From NCBI GenBank assembly GCA_019894735.1, contig JAGXOB010000024.1:8721-26517 (forward strand): a DNA stretch of 17,797 nucleotides. Reading direction: 5' to 3'. This DNA comes from Promethearchaeota archaeon (GTDB taxonomy: Archaea > Asgardarchaeota > Lokiarchaeia > Sigynarchaeales > SOKP01). Under the pieces are notes generated by a model. It worked only from the letters and a program-made list of their open reading frames with translations. It did no database searches and was not told where the DNA came from. This document shows, piece after piece, positions 1 through 7,341 of this stretch (positions within the stretch are counted from its first letter, which is position 1; each line of letters opens with the position of its first letter). The translations under genes were made by a program, and so were the position numbers.

Positions 1-780
1 AACATGATCGTTGAACACTTGGGAGGAAACATTTTCGCCTAAATTAGAAATGATATCTCGTTCTTCAATCAGATTTTCTACTGGAGATAACAATTCAAAA
101 TCTCCATTCTTCCACTCCTTCCAAAGAGGAGTGTTAGGCATTATATTTAAAGTTCTAAACCGGAAAATTGTAGGATTTATTTCAGTGAGAACTCTTGCTG
201 TTCCTTTAATATGTTCCTTGGATAAAGCTTTCCCTCCTAAACCTAAGATAACATACAAACTTAATTTAATCCCTGAATTTAATAATTTTTTTCCAGCTTT
301 AATCATTGATTCTGCATTTGTACCCTTCTTCATAATTCGTAAAATTTTACTACTGCCACTTTCTAATCCCATGTACACTATATCTAATCCAGCTTCAGCC
401 AGTTGTTTTAATTCTTCATCTGACTTCCTTAGAATGTCTAAAGCTTTTGCGTAACAACTGACTCGTGGTACATTTTTCATTCTTAGTCTAATATATTTAA
501 TTATCTTTACGAGATAATCTGTAGGTGCCGAAGTGGGATTACCTCCGGCCAAAAAAACGGGATATCCATGATAATTTTTTTCAGCATAAAGATCGATATC
601 CTTCAGCACATCTTCTAGTGGGCGTACTGCATAATCTTGAGTTGTTCCATAGATTCCTTTATATGTTCCGCAAAAGCGGCAATTATTCCAATTACAGCCC
701 CCTGTGACTGCAATGAGTACACTATATGCTTCAACAGGAGGTCTGATAATAATTTGACTTGGAGGTACTTTAAAAACCAT
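1..780 (-). CDS. Radical SAM enzyme, CX4CX2C type (C-terminus off the window)
   Basis: Reading the minus strand from an ATG at 780 gives 260 open codons to base 1 with no stop, so the gene continues beyond the left edge. The protein has a short N-terminus, then a cysteine cluster CNWNNCRFC at about residues 29-37, spaced C-x4-C-x2-C, followed by GTYKG. This spacing is known in a branch of radical SAM proteins; the clustered cysteines bind the 4Fe-4S centre that cleaves S-adenosylmethionine. Further on are a GG motif (AGGNP, about residue 80), GLESGS (about 142) and GLGG in a late strand, all typical of the radical SAM partial TIM barrel. It resembles the radical SAM protein at 9761-10687, sharing the stretch DILRKSDEEL...AGLDIVYMGLESG. 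An in-frame stop lies just upstream of the ATG, so the start is secure. A TATA element 30 bases upstream suggests a leaderless transcript. Substrate is not predictable from the sequence. Confidence 0.88.
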   Translation of the reverse strand, partial: MVFKVPPSQIIIRPPVEAYSVLIAVTGGCNWNNCRFCGTYKGIYGTTQDYAVRPLEDVLKDIDLYAEKNYHGYPVFLAGGNPTSAPTDYLVKIIKYIRLRMKNVPRVSCYAKALDILRKSDEELKQLAEAGLDIVYMGLESGSSKILRIMKKGTNAESMIKAGKKLLNSGIKLSLYVILGLGGKALSKEHIKGTARVLTEINPTIFRFRTLNIMPNTPLWKEWKNGDFELLSPVENLIEERDIISNLGENVSSQVFNDHV

Positions 781-806
781 ATCTCATCAAAACTATATAT
801 TCTTGA

Positions 807-815
807 TTATAAATT
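807..815 (-). promoter_or_regulatory. TATA box of the left-edge radical SAM gene
   Basis: On the minus strand the sequence reads AATTTATAAT, centred about 30 bases before the ATG at 780. This is the usual distance of an archaeal TATA box from the transcription start, which would place that start at or next to the start codon. No Shine-Dalgarno sequence lies before the ATG. Confidence 0.5.
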
Positions 816-975
816 TGCTATGAACAAAACAACTAAGTTATTTTAAGCATTTTTAGAATAAAGACTTGAGTATTATATTTTAACACCAAATTGATAAAAT
901 TATTTTTATATGATTAATTATAGAAGTTATTAGCTTAAAACATAAACTAACCTATTAGAAAAATCGGTATTTAAT

Positions 976-1581
976 TTGATCGACACATATAGTCAAGAAA
1001 AGGAAATCTTATTTACATTTAAAACCGTAATTGTAGGTCCTCCCAGCGCAGGTAAAACTTGTCTTTTTAACCGATTTTGTTTTAACTCCTTTAATTTCGA
1101 TACTTCACTCACAATTGGAGTCAACTTTCACTCCATCGATCTAAAAATCCGTTCTAAAGTTGAAACTAAAAGCCTCAAAGAAACTTATAATGTACAATCA
1201 ATTTTTGATTTTGGAGGCCAAGAAAGATTTAAAGCTTTAATTCCGAAATTTTTGGGGGGCGCTAATGGCGTTCTATTAGTCTTTGATTTAACTAATAAAA
1301 ATTCATTTGAACAGTTAAAATTCTGGTATGACCAAGTGTTAGAACATGCTAATGGTCTTAATCTTCCAAAATTATTAGTTGGAAGTAAAAGTGATTTAAT
1401 ATCATCTACCATCATAGAAAACCTAGTTACGGACGAAGAAATACGTAACTTTGTCCAGGAAAAGAATATGGATGGGTTCTTTAAAACTTCAGCCCTACAG
1501 AACCAAAATGTTTTGACTGTATTTAAAGAATTAAATAATTTGATGTTGAAACATCAAAATATTGAATATACTGTGTGGTAA
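976..1581 (+). CDS. Ras/Rab-like small GTPase
   Basis: This 201-residue protein is a single small GTPase domain. Visible motifs are G1 GPPSAGKT (21-28), a candidate G2 threonine T46, G3 DFGGQE (78-83) with the catalytic glutamine, G4 SKSD (137-140) and G5 TSA (171-173). G4 is usually NKxD; here the asparagine is serine, which could weaken guanine binding or be tolerated. Switch I is followed by an extra loop of about 12 residues before G3 (roughly 58-72), longer than in ordinary Rab or Ras proteins. The C-terminus has no cysteine, so there is no prenylation signal and membrane attachment would need a partner. The start is TTG; the next methionine is far inside (residue 165). The gene is divergent from the radical SAM gene and ends 9 bases from the convergent prenyl synthase. 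Expanded small GTPase sets are characteristic of Asgard archaea. The regulator and effector are unknown. Confidence 0.93.
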   Translation: MIDTYSQEKEILFTFKTVIVGPPSAGKTCLFNRFCFNSFNFDTSLTIGVNFHSIDLKIRSKVETKSLKETYNVQSIFDFGGQERFKALIPKFLGGANGVLLVFDLTNKNSFEQLKFWYDQVLEHANGLNLPKLLVGSKSDLISSTIIENLVTDEEIRNFVQEKNMDGFFKTSALQNQNVLTVFKELNNLMLKHQNIEYTVW

Positions 1582-1590
1582 ATATCTTCT

Positions 1591-2664
1591 TTAAAATTCT
1601 CTCATATACATAAAATCGGAGAATTCATTAAAGAATAATTTTTGATTCTTGTTAAGATCTGGATAAATGTTTCTAAGTGAAGATTTTGCTTGGCTTATTA
1701 GATTTTTAGAGAAATGTTCTGCTATTATTAAAGCGTTAGTCTCAGCGAAAATTGTTTCAACGGTTTTTACATCATTTTTACTTAGATCTTCTGAATGATA
1801 TATTTCGTTTAGAGTTTTTGATTGAGCTTCATCTGTATTCTGAACTGCAAAGATGTATATTATTTTTTTCTTCCTTGCTTTAATATCACTTTTCACATCG
1901 ATTATATCATCGCGGATAGCAAATGCCTGACCGATAAGGTTCATTGCCTTACTTAAAGGTTCAATTTGATAATGGGGATTACCTTTAGCTAAGATAGCTC
2001 CAATTTTTGCAGATTTTTCGAGCAAGCTAGCCCTTTGCATCTCTGCGATAGATAAATATTGCTCTAAAGACATAGTAATATTATGGTAATTCATATATTC
2101 TTCTATAATCTGTCCTTTCATTAAACTATCCAGTGCTGCGGTATATTCGTTTATAGCTTGCAGTTTTAGACCATCAGAAAATCTCGAAGTTTTAAGAACA
2201 TTTAATCCTAAAAGATAACCTTGTGTCCCGCCTAATATACTCATGTCTCTACCGTACATTTTAATTAGGTCTTCCTTATTCGGAATTTCAATAGTCTCAT
2301 ATACTTGATTTAATTCATTTTTGAGTTGAACATGGAAAGTAGCTTTTCCTCTTCTCTCTAGATCAGCATCAATAAGATCGTCATGAATTAAGGCCCCACT
2401 ATGTAACAACTCCACTGCTAAAGAAGTTTTCCTTATTTGATCTATTTGATTATCCATTTTAATAGGATTTACAATGCCTGTAAATGCAGCGATCATTAAA
2501 ATAGGATGAAGTCTTTTTGCTTTCTTATTTAGAATAAACTCTTGAAGATGGGCAAAAAAATCCTTCAATAAAATTTCATTTTCAACACTGTTTAAATAAG
2601 AGAAATAATCTTCTAATTCGTTATCAATAGCTTCCTTCTCAGATTTCATGAATTTTTCTATCAT
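1591..2664 (-). CDS. Polyprenyl diphosphate synthase (GGPP synthase-like), divergent
   Basis: This 357-residue protein belongs to the trans-isoprenyl diphosphate synthase family, which condenses isopentenyl diphosphate onto an allylic diphosphate. The first aspartate-rich motif is HDDLID (94-99) with the following RRGK (104-107), a KGQ motif lies at 183-185, and the second aspartate-rich motif is RDDIID (251-256). The residues four and five places before the first motif are small (G90, A91), which in this family goes with products of C20 or longer, so archaeal membrane lipid (GGPP) or a quinone side chain is likely. Two things are odd. About 20 extra residues sit after the RRGK-TFH segment (roughly 112-135). 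The loop after the second motif is about 10 residues shorter than usual, passing straight from DDIID to DIKARKKK. Product length is inferred. A TATTTAAA element lies about 24 bases before the ATG. The gene is convergent with the GTPase gene. Confidence 0.9.
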   Translation of the reverse strand: MIEKFMKSEKEAIDNELEDYFSYLNSVENEILLKDFFAHLQEFILNKKAKRLHPILMIAAFTGIVNPIKMDNQIDQIRKTSLAVELLHSGALIHDDLIDADLERRGKATFHVQLKNELNQVYETIEIPNKEDLIKMYGRDMSILGGTQGYLLGLNVLKTSRFSDGLKLQAINEYTAALDSLMKGQIIEEYMNYHNITMSLEQYLSIAEMQRASLLEKSAKIGAILAKGNPHYQIEPLSKAMNLIGQAFAIRDDIIDVKSDIKARKKKIIYIFAVQNTDEAQSKTLNEIYHSEDLSKNDVKTVETIFAETNALIIAEHFSKNLISQAKSSLRNIYPDLNKNQKLFFNEFSDFMYMREF

Positions 2665-2683
2665 TTTTAATCAAAGCCTTTGT

Positions 2684-2692
2684 TTAAATAAT
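2684..2692 (-). promoter_or_regulatory. Putative TATA box of the prenyl synthase gene
   Basis: The minus strand reads AATTATTTAAAC here, about 24 bases before the ATG at 2664. Spacing and composition fit an archaeal promoter with a very short leader. The surrounding sequence is AT-rich, so the call is moderate. Confidence 0.4.
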
Positions 2693-2818
2693 TCCTATTA
2701 ATAATAATTAAATAATGATTTATTTATTTGTGTAAACAAGATTTTTATTATTATTCTTACAATGTTTCTTAAATCTGTAAATTAAAATTAAAAAAGTGAT
2801 TTTAAAATTCTAATAGCA

Positions 2819-3316
2819 GTGTTGTCAGACACACACGACCATCGTGATAATATATTAAAAGCAGTTTCGATAATAAACGATAAAAAAGTGGATGCTTTAA
2901 TTCATTGTGGTGATTATATTGCACCTTTCGTTAAATTATGGTTCAATAAACTCAATGAATCAATAAAAAAACGATTTTTTGGCGTTTTCGGAAATAACGA
3001 TGGAGAAATTCTATACCTCACACAAAACTTAGGTCAAATTTGTGAATTTGCAAATAATGGTCATGAATTAATTATCGAATTAGGAGGAAAGCGAATTTTT
3101 GCTTCACACATGCCTAAACAAGAAACTATTGATGCATTAGCAGATTCTGGAAAGTTTGATATTATTTTATCTGGCCATACGCATACCGTGGTAAATAAAA
3201 AACATAAAGATGTGTTAATTGTGAACCCCGGTGAACTCTGTGGATATCTAACAAATAAACCTACGTTTGCAATTATTAACACTGAAACTATGAACGCTGA
3301 AATTATTGAAATTTAG
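2819..3316 (+). CDS. YfcE/MJ0936-family metallophosphoesterase, start uncertain
   Basis: This is a calcineurin-like phosphodiesterase of the small MJ0936/YfcE type. Counting from the GTG at 2819, motifs are SDTH (3-6), CGD (30-32), GNND (58-61), the lone histidine in ASHMP (97) and GHTH (119-122), together the full set of two-metal ligands; NPGE follows at 136-139. Family members hydrolyse phosphodiester or phosphomonoester substrates; the natural substrate is unknown. Length (165 residues) is right for the family. The start is odd. Family members begin with a beta strand of the form M-x-I-x-V-[IL]-SDTH. Here that strand (FKILIAV) is encoded in frame just upstream (2801-2818) but has no ATG, GTG or TTG before the stop at 2789. 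Either GTG 2819 is used and the strand is clipped, or a rare AUU/AUA start is used, or a base is missing in the A-run near 2804. An added A there would join GTG 2796 to the strand. Confidence 0.88.
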   Translation: MLSDTHDHRDNILKAVSIINDKKVDALIHCGDYIAPFVKLWFNKLNESIKKRFFGVFGNNDGEILYLTQNLGQICEFANNGHELIIELGGKRIFASHMPKQETIDALADSGKFDIILSGHTHTVVNKKHKDVLIVNPGELCGYLTNKPTFAIINTETMNAEIIEI

Positions 3317-3346
3317 TATCAGTTCAATGTATTTGTTTTCTTAATT

Positions 3347-3354
3347 TTTTTATA
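3347..3354 (+). promoter_or_regulatory. Putative TATA box of the CaiB-type gene
   Basis: TTTTTATA ends about 28 bases before the ATG at 3382. This is the canonical archaeal TATA distance for a leaderless message, and no Shine-Dalgarno sequence is present. It gives the CoA gene its own promoter despite being downstream of the phosphoesterase gene. Confidence 0.45.
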
Positions 3355-3381
3355 GCAGTAAGCTTTAATCTATATTATATT

Positions 3382-4599
3382 ATGAGTCTCCCCTTAGAAG
3401 GTATTGTTGTTATTGATCTTGCTCGGATGCTACCTGGACCATATGCCTCAATGATATTGGCAGATCTCGGTGCTGAAGTTATAAGAGTTGAGGATCCTAA
3501 CTATCCGTATGGAAGTCCTCCACCATTTTTTCAGAAAGGTAGATATCGTGAGAGTGCATTTAATTCAGTTATAATGAGAAATAAAAAATCTATAACACTT
3601 AATTTAAAAAAGGACAAAGCTTTAGAAATATTCTATAAATTAGTAGAAAAAGCAGATGTTATATTAGAAACTTTTAGACCAAAAATTACAAATAAATTAA
3701 AAATTGATTATGATACTCTATTTAAAATTAATAAATCAATAATTTATTGTTCCTTAACAGGATATGGACAATATGGTCCTTACGAACAATCAGCGGGTCA
3801 TGATTTAAACTATATTGGAATTTGTGGGATATTAGATTTAAATAAAGAAAGAGAGTTAGGAGGGAAAAAGGACCAAGAAAGGAAACCCGTTCTTCCTGGA
3901 GCTCAAACCGCAGATATAGGCGGGGGTTTAGTCTCAACTATCGGAATTCTTGGGGCACTAATTGAAAGAGATAAAAATCCCAACAAAGAAGGTCAGTATA
4001 TTGATGTTTCGATGACTGATTGCGTTTTTTCCTTTATGCCAATGGCAGCTGCGTTTCAGTTTTCTAAAGACAAATACGATGGAATTACTAAGCCAAGAAA
4101 TCCACTACATGGAGATATCCCTTTTTACTCGGTTTATAAGACTAAAGATAACAAGTATTTATCTGTTGGAGCTATTGAATTAAAATTCTGGCGAGGTGTT
4201 TGTATAGGCCTAGGGCGTGAAGATTTAATACCGAAAGGAAACGCACTAGGATTAGAAAAAGAAGAAGTATTTCAAGAAGTACAAAATGAATTTTTAAAGA
4301 AAACTCAAGACGAATGGATGGAAATTTTTAGCAAAATTGATGCATGCGTAATGCCTGTAAAAAATTTTAGCGAAGCTTGTGATGATCCACAAATTAAATC
4401 CCGAAATATGGTCCTTGAAATAGATCATCCTAAATTTGGGAAAATCCAAAACATAAGTTCCCCTATTAAATATTCTAGAACACCCTTAACAATACGAAGT
4501 TTAGCACCTAAAATCGGTCAAAATACAAATGAAATCCTTAAAGAACTTAACTACACAGAAGAAGATATAAGAAATCTTAAAAGATCTGGAGTACTATAA
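3382..4599 (+). CDS. CaiB/BaiF family III protein, alpha-methylacyl-CoA racemase-like
   Basis: This 405-residue protein is a complete family III CoA-transferase fold, beginning LEGIVVIDLARMLPGP with the usual LGAEVIRVE (29-37). Family III enzymes either move CoA between acids through an aspartyl-CoA or, as in alpha-methylacyl-CoA racemase, shift a proton at the alpha carbon. The three catalytic residues described for the mycobacterial racemase all have counterparts: H140 in GHDLNYIG, D178 in ADIGGG and E266 in VGAIEL. That favours an AMACR-like racemase over a formyl- or carnitine-type CoA transferase, but annotation within this family from sequence alone is unreliable. It is a soluble enzyme with no signal peptide. 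It starts 65 bases after the phosphoesterase, has its own TATA element, and ends 8 bases from a convergent dehydrogenase operon. A role in branched-chain or methyl-branched acyl-CoA turnover is inference. Confidence 0.92.
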   Translation: MSLPLEGIVVIDLARMLPGPYASMILADLGAEVIRVEDPNYPYGSPPPFFQKGRYRESAFNSVIMRNKKSITLNLKKDKALEIFYKLVEKADVILETFRPKITNKLKIDYDTLFKINKSIIYCSLTGYGQYGPYEQSAGHDLNYIGICGILDLNKERELGGKKDQERKPVLPGAQTADIGGGLVSTIGILGALIERDKNPNKEGQYIDVSMTDCVFSFMPMAAAFQFSKDKYDGITKPRNPLHGDIPFYSVYKTKDNKYLSVGAIELKFWRGVCIGLGREDLIPKGNALGLEKEEVFQEVQNEFLKKTQDEWMEIFSKIDACVMPVKNFSEACDDPQIKSRNMVLEIDHPKFGKIQNISSPIKYSRTPLTIRSLAPKIGQNTNEILKELNYTEEDIRNLKRSGVL

Positions 4600-4607
4600 T
4601 TTTGATT

Positions 4608-5861
4608 TTAAGTATTAAATTCAAAAACTACTTTTATAGCATGAGATTCTCCTTTTATGCTTAATGTATCAAATGCCTCTCGATATTGAGCAAGGGGAAA
4701 TTTATGTGTAAGTAGCATTTGAGGATCTATTAATCCTTCTGATAAAAAATTTAAATAATGCTGAAATGCGTGCATAGATTTATCACGGAAATTTTCTATG
4801 CCAAAAGCATTTGAACCAATAACTTCGAGTTCTTTAAAATAATGAAGAGAATTTTCAAACCTTTTTGGAGGGCTTACACCCAAAAACACTAATTTACCTT
4901 GAGTGCAAAGAATTCTTTCTCCTATTTCAAAAGTTTCTGCTGAAGCGATTGTATCAATTAATCCGTTCCCACCATCTAACATCCATTTTAAACCCCTATC
5001 AGGAGTATACAATTCAAAGTTGTAGTATGCAGCTATTTCTTCAATTAACAATTCACCTGAGCTTAAAAAAACATGGTCAGCTCCTAATTTAAGTGCTAAA
5101 TCTTTCTGAAATTGATATCGTCCAATCCCAATTATATGCTTTACTTTAAAAATATTCTTCAAACAAAGAATTGTTAGCAAACCTATAATGCCTAAACCAT
5201 AAACAAGAATTTGAGAGGTAGGGTGAGGATTTAACAATAATAGGGAATGAAAAGAAACAGAAAATGGATCTGCTAAAACCGCTTGTTCAAACGATATGTT
5301 TTCAGGTATTAAAAAACATTGAGATTCGTGAACGGTTAAATATGGACTAAAACCTCCATATCCTTGGGTAACCCCTAAGTGCATTCCTACCGGAATATTT
5401 CCCCTCTGGAAATTTTGACAATGTTTAAAATCACCTAAAGAACATCTTGAGCATAACGGTAATATTCCTCGAGGCTCGCATGAAAACCATGGACTAATTA
5501 CAACACGATCTCCCTTTTTATATTTTTTAACTTTGAGCCCAACACTTTCTATAATACCGACAGGTTCATGCCCCATAATTTGAGGAAATGAAATAAAAGA
5601 ACGTATAGGATTATCAAGTGAACCCTTAAGCTTTAATTCAGTCATGTCACTTCCACAGATTCCACAAAAAACTGTTTTAACTATAACCCAGTCTTCGGCG
5701 ATTAGTTTAGGATAAGAAATATTTTTTAGAGATACTGGGCCTCCTGATTTCCAAAACCCTTTAGGATTTATTTTTCCCCTAATAAATGCTTTCAATAACT
5801 TGAATTTTTTGAATTCGAATATTAATGCAGGGATGTTACTATTCTCTTTTTTTGAATTCAT
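4608..5861 (-). CDS. Zinc-dependent MDR dehydrogenase, copy B of a tandem pair
   Basis: This 417-residue protein belongs to the medium-chain dehydrogenase/reductase (zinc alcohol/threonine/sugar dehydrogenase) superfamily. Catalytic zinc ligands are visible as C69 in GICGSD and H98-E99 in GHEP. The NAD(P)-binding motif is GLGIIG (222-227). The structural zinc lobe has C128, C137, C140 and C148, spaced x8-x2-x7; the classical spacing is x2-x2-x7, so six residues are inserted between the first two cysteines. The usual EP near the domain junction is DP (ADPFSV, D198). A roughly 45-residue N-terminal extension precedes the GroES-like domain. The same peculiarities are found in the upstream paralogue, so the two are a duplication. 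The substrate is unknown. Translation is probably re-initiated from a GGAGTG site in the 17-base gap after the first gene. Confidence 0.92.
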   Translation of the reverse strand: MNSKKENSNIPALIFEFKKFKLLKAFIRGKINPKGFWKSGGPVSLKNISYPKLIAEDWVIVKTVFCGICGSDMTELKLKGSLDNPIRSFISFPQIMGHEPVGIIESVGLKVKKYKKGDRVVISPWFSCEPRGILPLCSRCSLGDFKHCQNFQRGNIPVGMHLGVTQGYGGFSPYLTVHESQCFLIPENISFEQAVLADPFSVSFHSLLLLNPHPTSQILVYGLGIIGLLTILCLKNIFKVKHIIGIGRYQFQKDLALKLGADHVFLSSGELLIEEIAAYYNFELYTPDRGLKWMLDGGNGLIDTIASAETFEIGERILCTQGKLVFLGVSPPKRFENSLHYFKELEVIGSNAFGIENFRDKSMHAFQHYLNFLSEGLIDPQMLLTHKFPLAQYREAFDTLSIKGESHAIKVVFEFNT

Positions 5862-5870
5862 TTGAATTTA

Positions 5871-5876
5871 CACTCC
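5871..5876 (-). promoter_or_regulatory. Shine-Dalgarno site for dehydrogenase copy B
   Basis: The minus strand reads GGAGTG, nine bases before the ATG at 5861, inside the 17-base gap between the two dehydrogenase genes. It supports an operon in which the second gene is translated from its own site. Confidence 0.5.
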
Positions 5877-5878
5877 AT

Positions 5879-7141
5879 TTATTGTTCAAAATAAAATTTA
5901 ACTTTAATCGAATTAAATTTCTCTTGATTTCTTGCAACCACAAACGCTTTTTTATAATCTCTTAAGAGAAATTTATGTGTAATTATTGGTGTTGGATCAA
6001 TTCTTCCCTCTTCTAACAGTCGAAAATAATGATAATATGCATGCTCTCGAATACCTTCGAAAACTTCTATTGAAAAGGCATTACTACCAATAATATTGAT
6101 TTCTTTAAAATACCATGGTGTCCATTCAAATCTTTTAGGAACATGGACTCCTGTTAACACAATTACTCCGGAACTTTCCTTATTATTCTCAAGATCTACT
6201 AATCTTGATTTTACGATACGTAAGCCTGTTTCCAATGTTTCTGCAGATGCAACAGTATCAAATAAAAAATCAATTCCTTCTAACAGCCACGGTTTATTTT
6301 TTTTTAAATAATATACATCACAATTCAAATAATCTCCAACACTTTCAATGACTCTGCTTGGAGGAGATGATTTAATCACTAGATCTGCGCCAAATTTCTT
6401 AGCCATTTCTATTTGATGTGGAAATCTAGCAATAGCAATTACGGTTACATCTTCATAAATTCTCTTTAAGAAATGAATTGTTAGTAAACCAAGATTTCCA
6501 CAACCATAAACCCCACAAATCGATCCTTCTCTAATTTTAACTTTTAATATTGAATGAAGTACCACTGAAAAAGGATCTGATAGAATAGCTTGGTCAAATG
6601 AAACTGAATCAGGTATTTTTATTGCCATTGTTTTGTGTGCAGGGAAAAATTCTGCAAATCCACCTGTAGCATCACTACTATTACCTGTATGAATTCCACG
6701 GTTGAGAATACCTTTTGTGAAATTTCTGCAAAGATATTTTTTTCCTTCTTCACAGGGTTTACAAATAGGTTTAATTTCTCGTGGTTCGCAACTTACCCAT
6801 GGATTTAAAGCAACTCTATCACCTGATTTTAAATTTGATGATTTTCCTACTTTATCGACTACTCCAACAGCTTCGTGTCCTAAGGTTTGAGGCCATGAAA
6901 TTAAGGCAGTTATGGGATTATCATAGTTTCCATCAAGAAAGATTTGTTTCTGATCAGAACCACATATCCCACAATATTTCGTCTTAATGACCAGCCATTC
7001 ATTAGTTATAAGCCTTGGAGAAGAAACTTCTTTCAAATGTAATGGTCCAAGTTTAGTAAGATATCCTTTTAGAGAAAAAGTTCCCAATATTTTAGATAAT
7101 GCTAACCTGTAAAGTTTATAATCAAATACTAGCGCTTTCAT
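5879..7141 (-). CDS. Zinc-dependent MDR dehydrogenase, copy A of a tandem pair
   Basis: This 420-residue protein is the first gene of the dehydrogenase operon and a paralogue of the next gene. C60 in GICGSD and H89 in GHEAVG are catalytic zinc ligands; the Rossmann glycine motif is GCGNLG (213-218). The structural zinc cysteines C118, C127, C130 and C138 have the same x8-x2-x7 spacing as copy B, and the junction motif is SDPFSV (D189 in place of the common glutamate). The C-terminal regions also match (ITHKF followed by YKKAF). The two proteins are collinear but well diverged, suggesting an old duplication and either two substrates or a heteromeric enzyme. NAD versus NADP preference cannot be fixed from what I can see. 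A TATTTAAA element at 7181-7188 (minus) lies about 40 bases before the ATG, so a short leader is likely. Confidence 0.92.
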   Translation of the reverse strand: MKALVFDYKLYRLALSKILGTFSLKGYLTKLGPLHLKEVSSPRLITNEWLVIKTKYCGICGSDQKQIFLDGNYDNPITALISWPQTLGHEAVGVVDKVGKSSNLKSGDRVALNPWVSCEPREIKPICKPCEEGKKYLCRNFTKGILNRGIHTGNSSDATGGFAEFFPAHKTMAIKIPDSVSFDQAILSDPFSVVLHSILKVKIREGSICGVYGCGNLGLLTIHFLKRIYEDVTVIAIARFPHQIEMAKKFGADLVIKSSPPSRVIESVGDYLNCDVYYLKKNKPWLLEGIDFLFDTVASAETLETGLRIVKSRLVDLENNKESSGVIVLTGVHVPKRFEWTPWYFKEINIIGSNAFSIEVFEGIREHAYYHYFRLLEEGRIDPTPIITHKFLLRDYKKAFVVARNQEKFNSIKVKFYFEQ

Positions 7142-7180
7142 GATCCGTATTCATTAGGTAAATTTAGAGATTATTAGATT

Positions 7181-7188
7181 TTTAAATA
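7181..7188 (-). promoter_or_regulatory. Putative TATA box of the dehydrogenase operon
   Basis: The minus strand reads CTATTTAAAAA about 40 bases before the ATG at 7141, predicting a leader of roughly 10-15 bases. It is the best TATA match in the divergent 200-base gap between the dehydrogenase operon and the JAMM gene. Confidence 0.35.
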
Positions 7189-7341
7189 GTAATGATGTTT
7201 AACCTTTAATAAATGTGATTCTCTATAAAATTATTAATTACTTAAAACTTAATCATATAATTGAGATAATTTTATTTAAGAGAGCTTTTATAATATTTTA
7301 TAGAACCTATAATTCATATTTGCCTTAACTGTTATAAAACA

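Noticed and set aside
11..846. Plus-strand open frames at 11-454, 525-707 and 637-846.
   Set aside because: They are antisense to the radical SAM gene, whose minus-strand frame carries a clear Fe-S cysteine motif and conserved ESG segment; the plus-strand translations show no family features.
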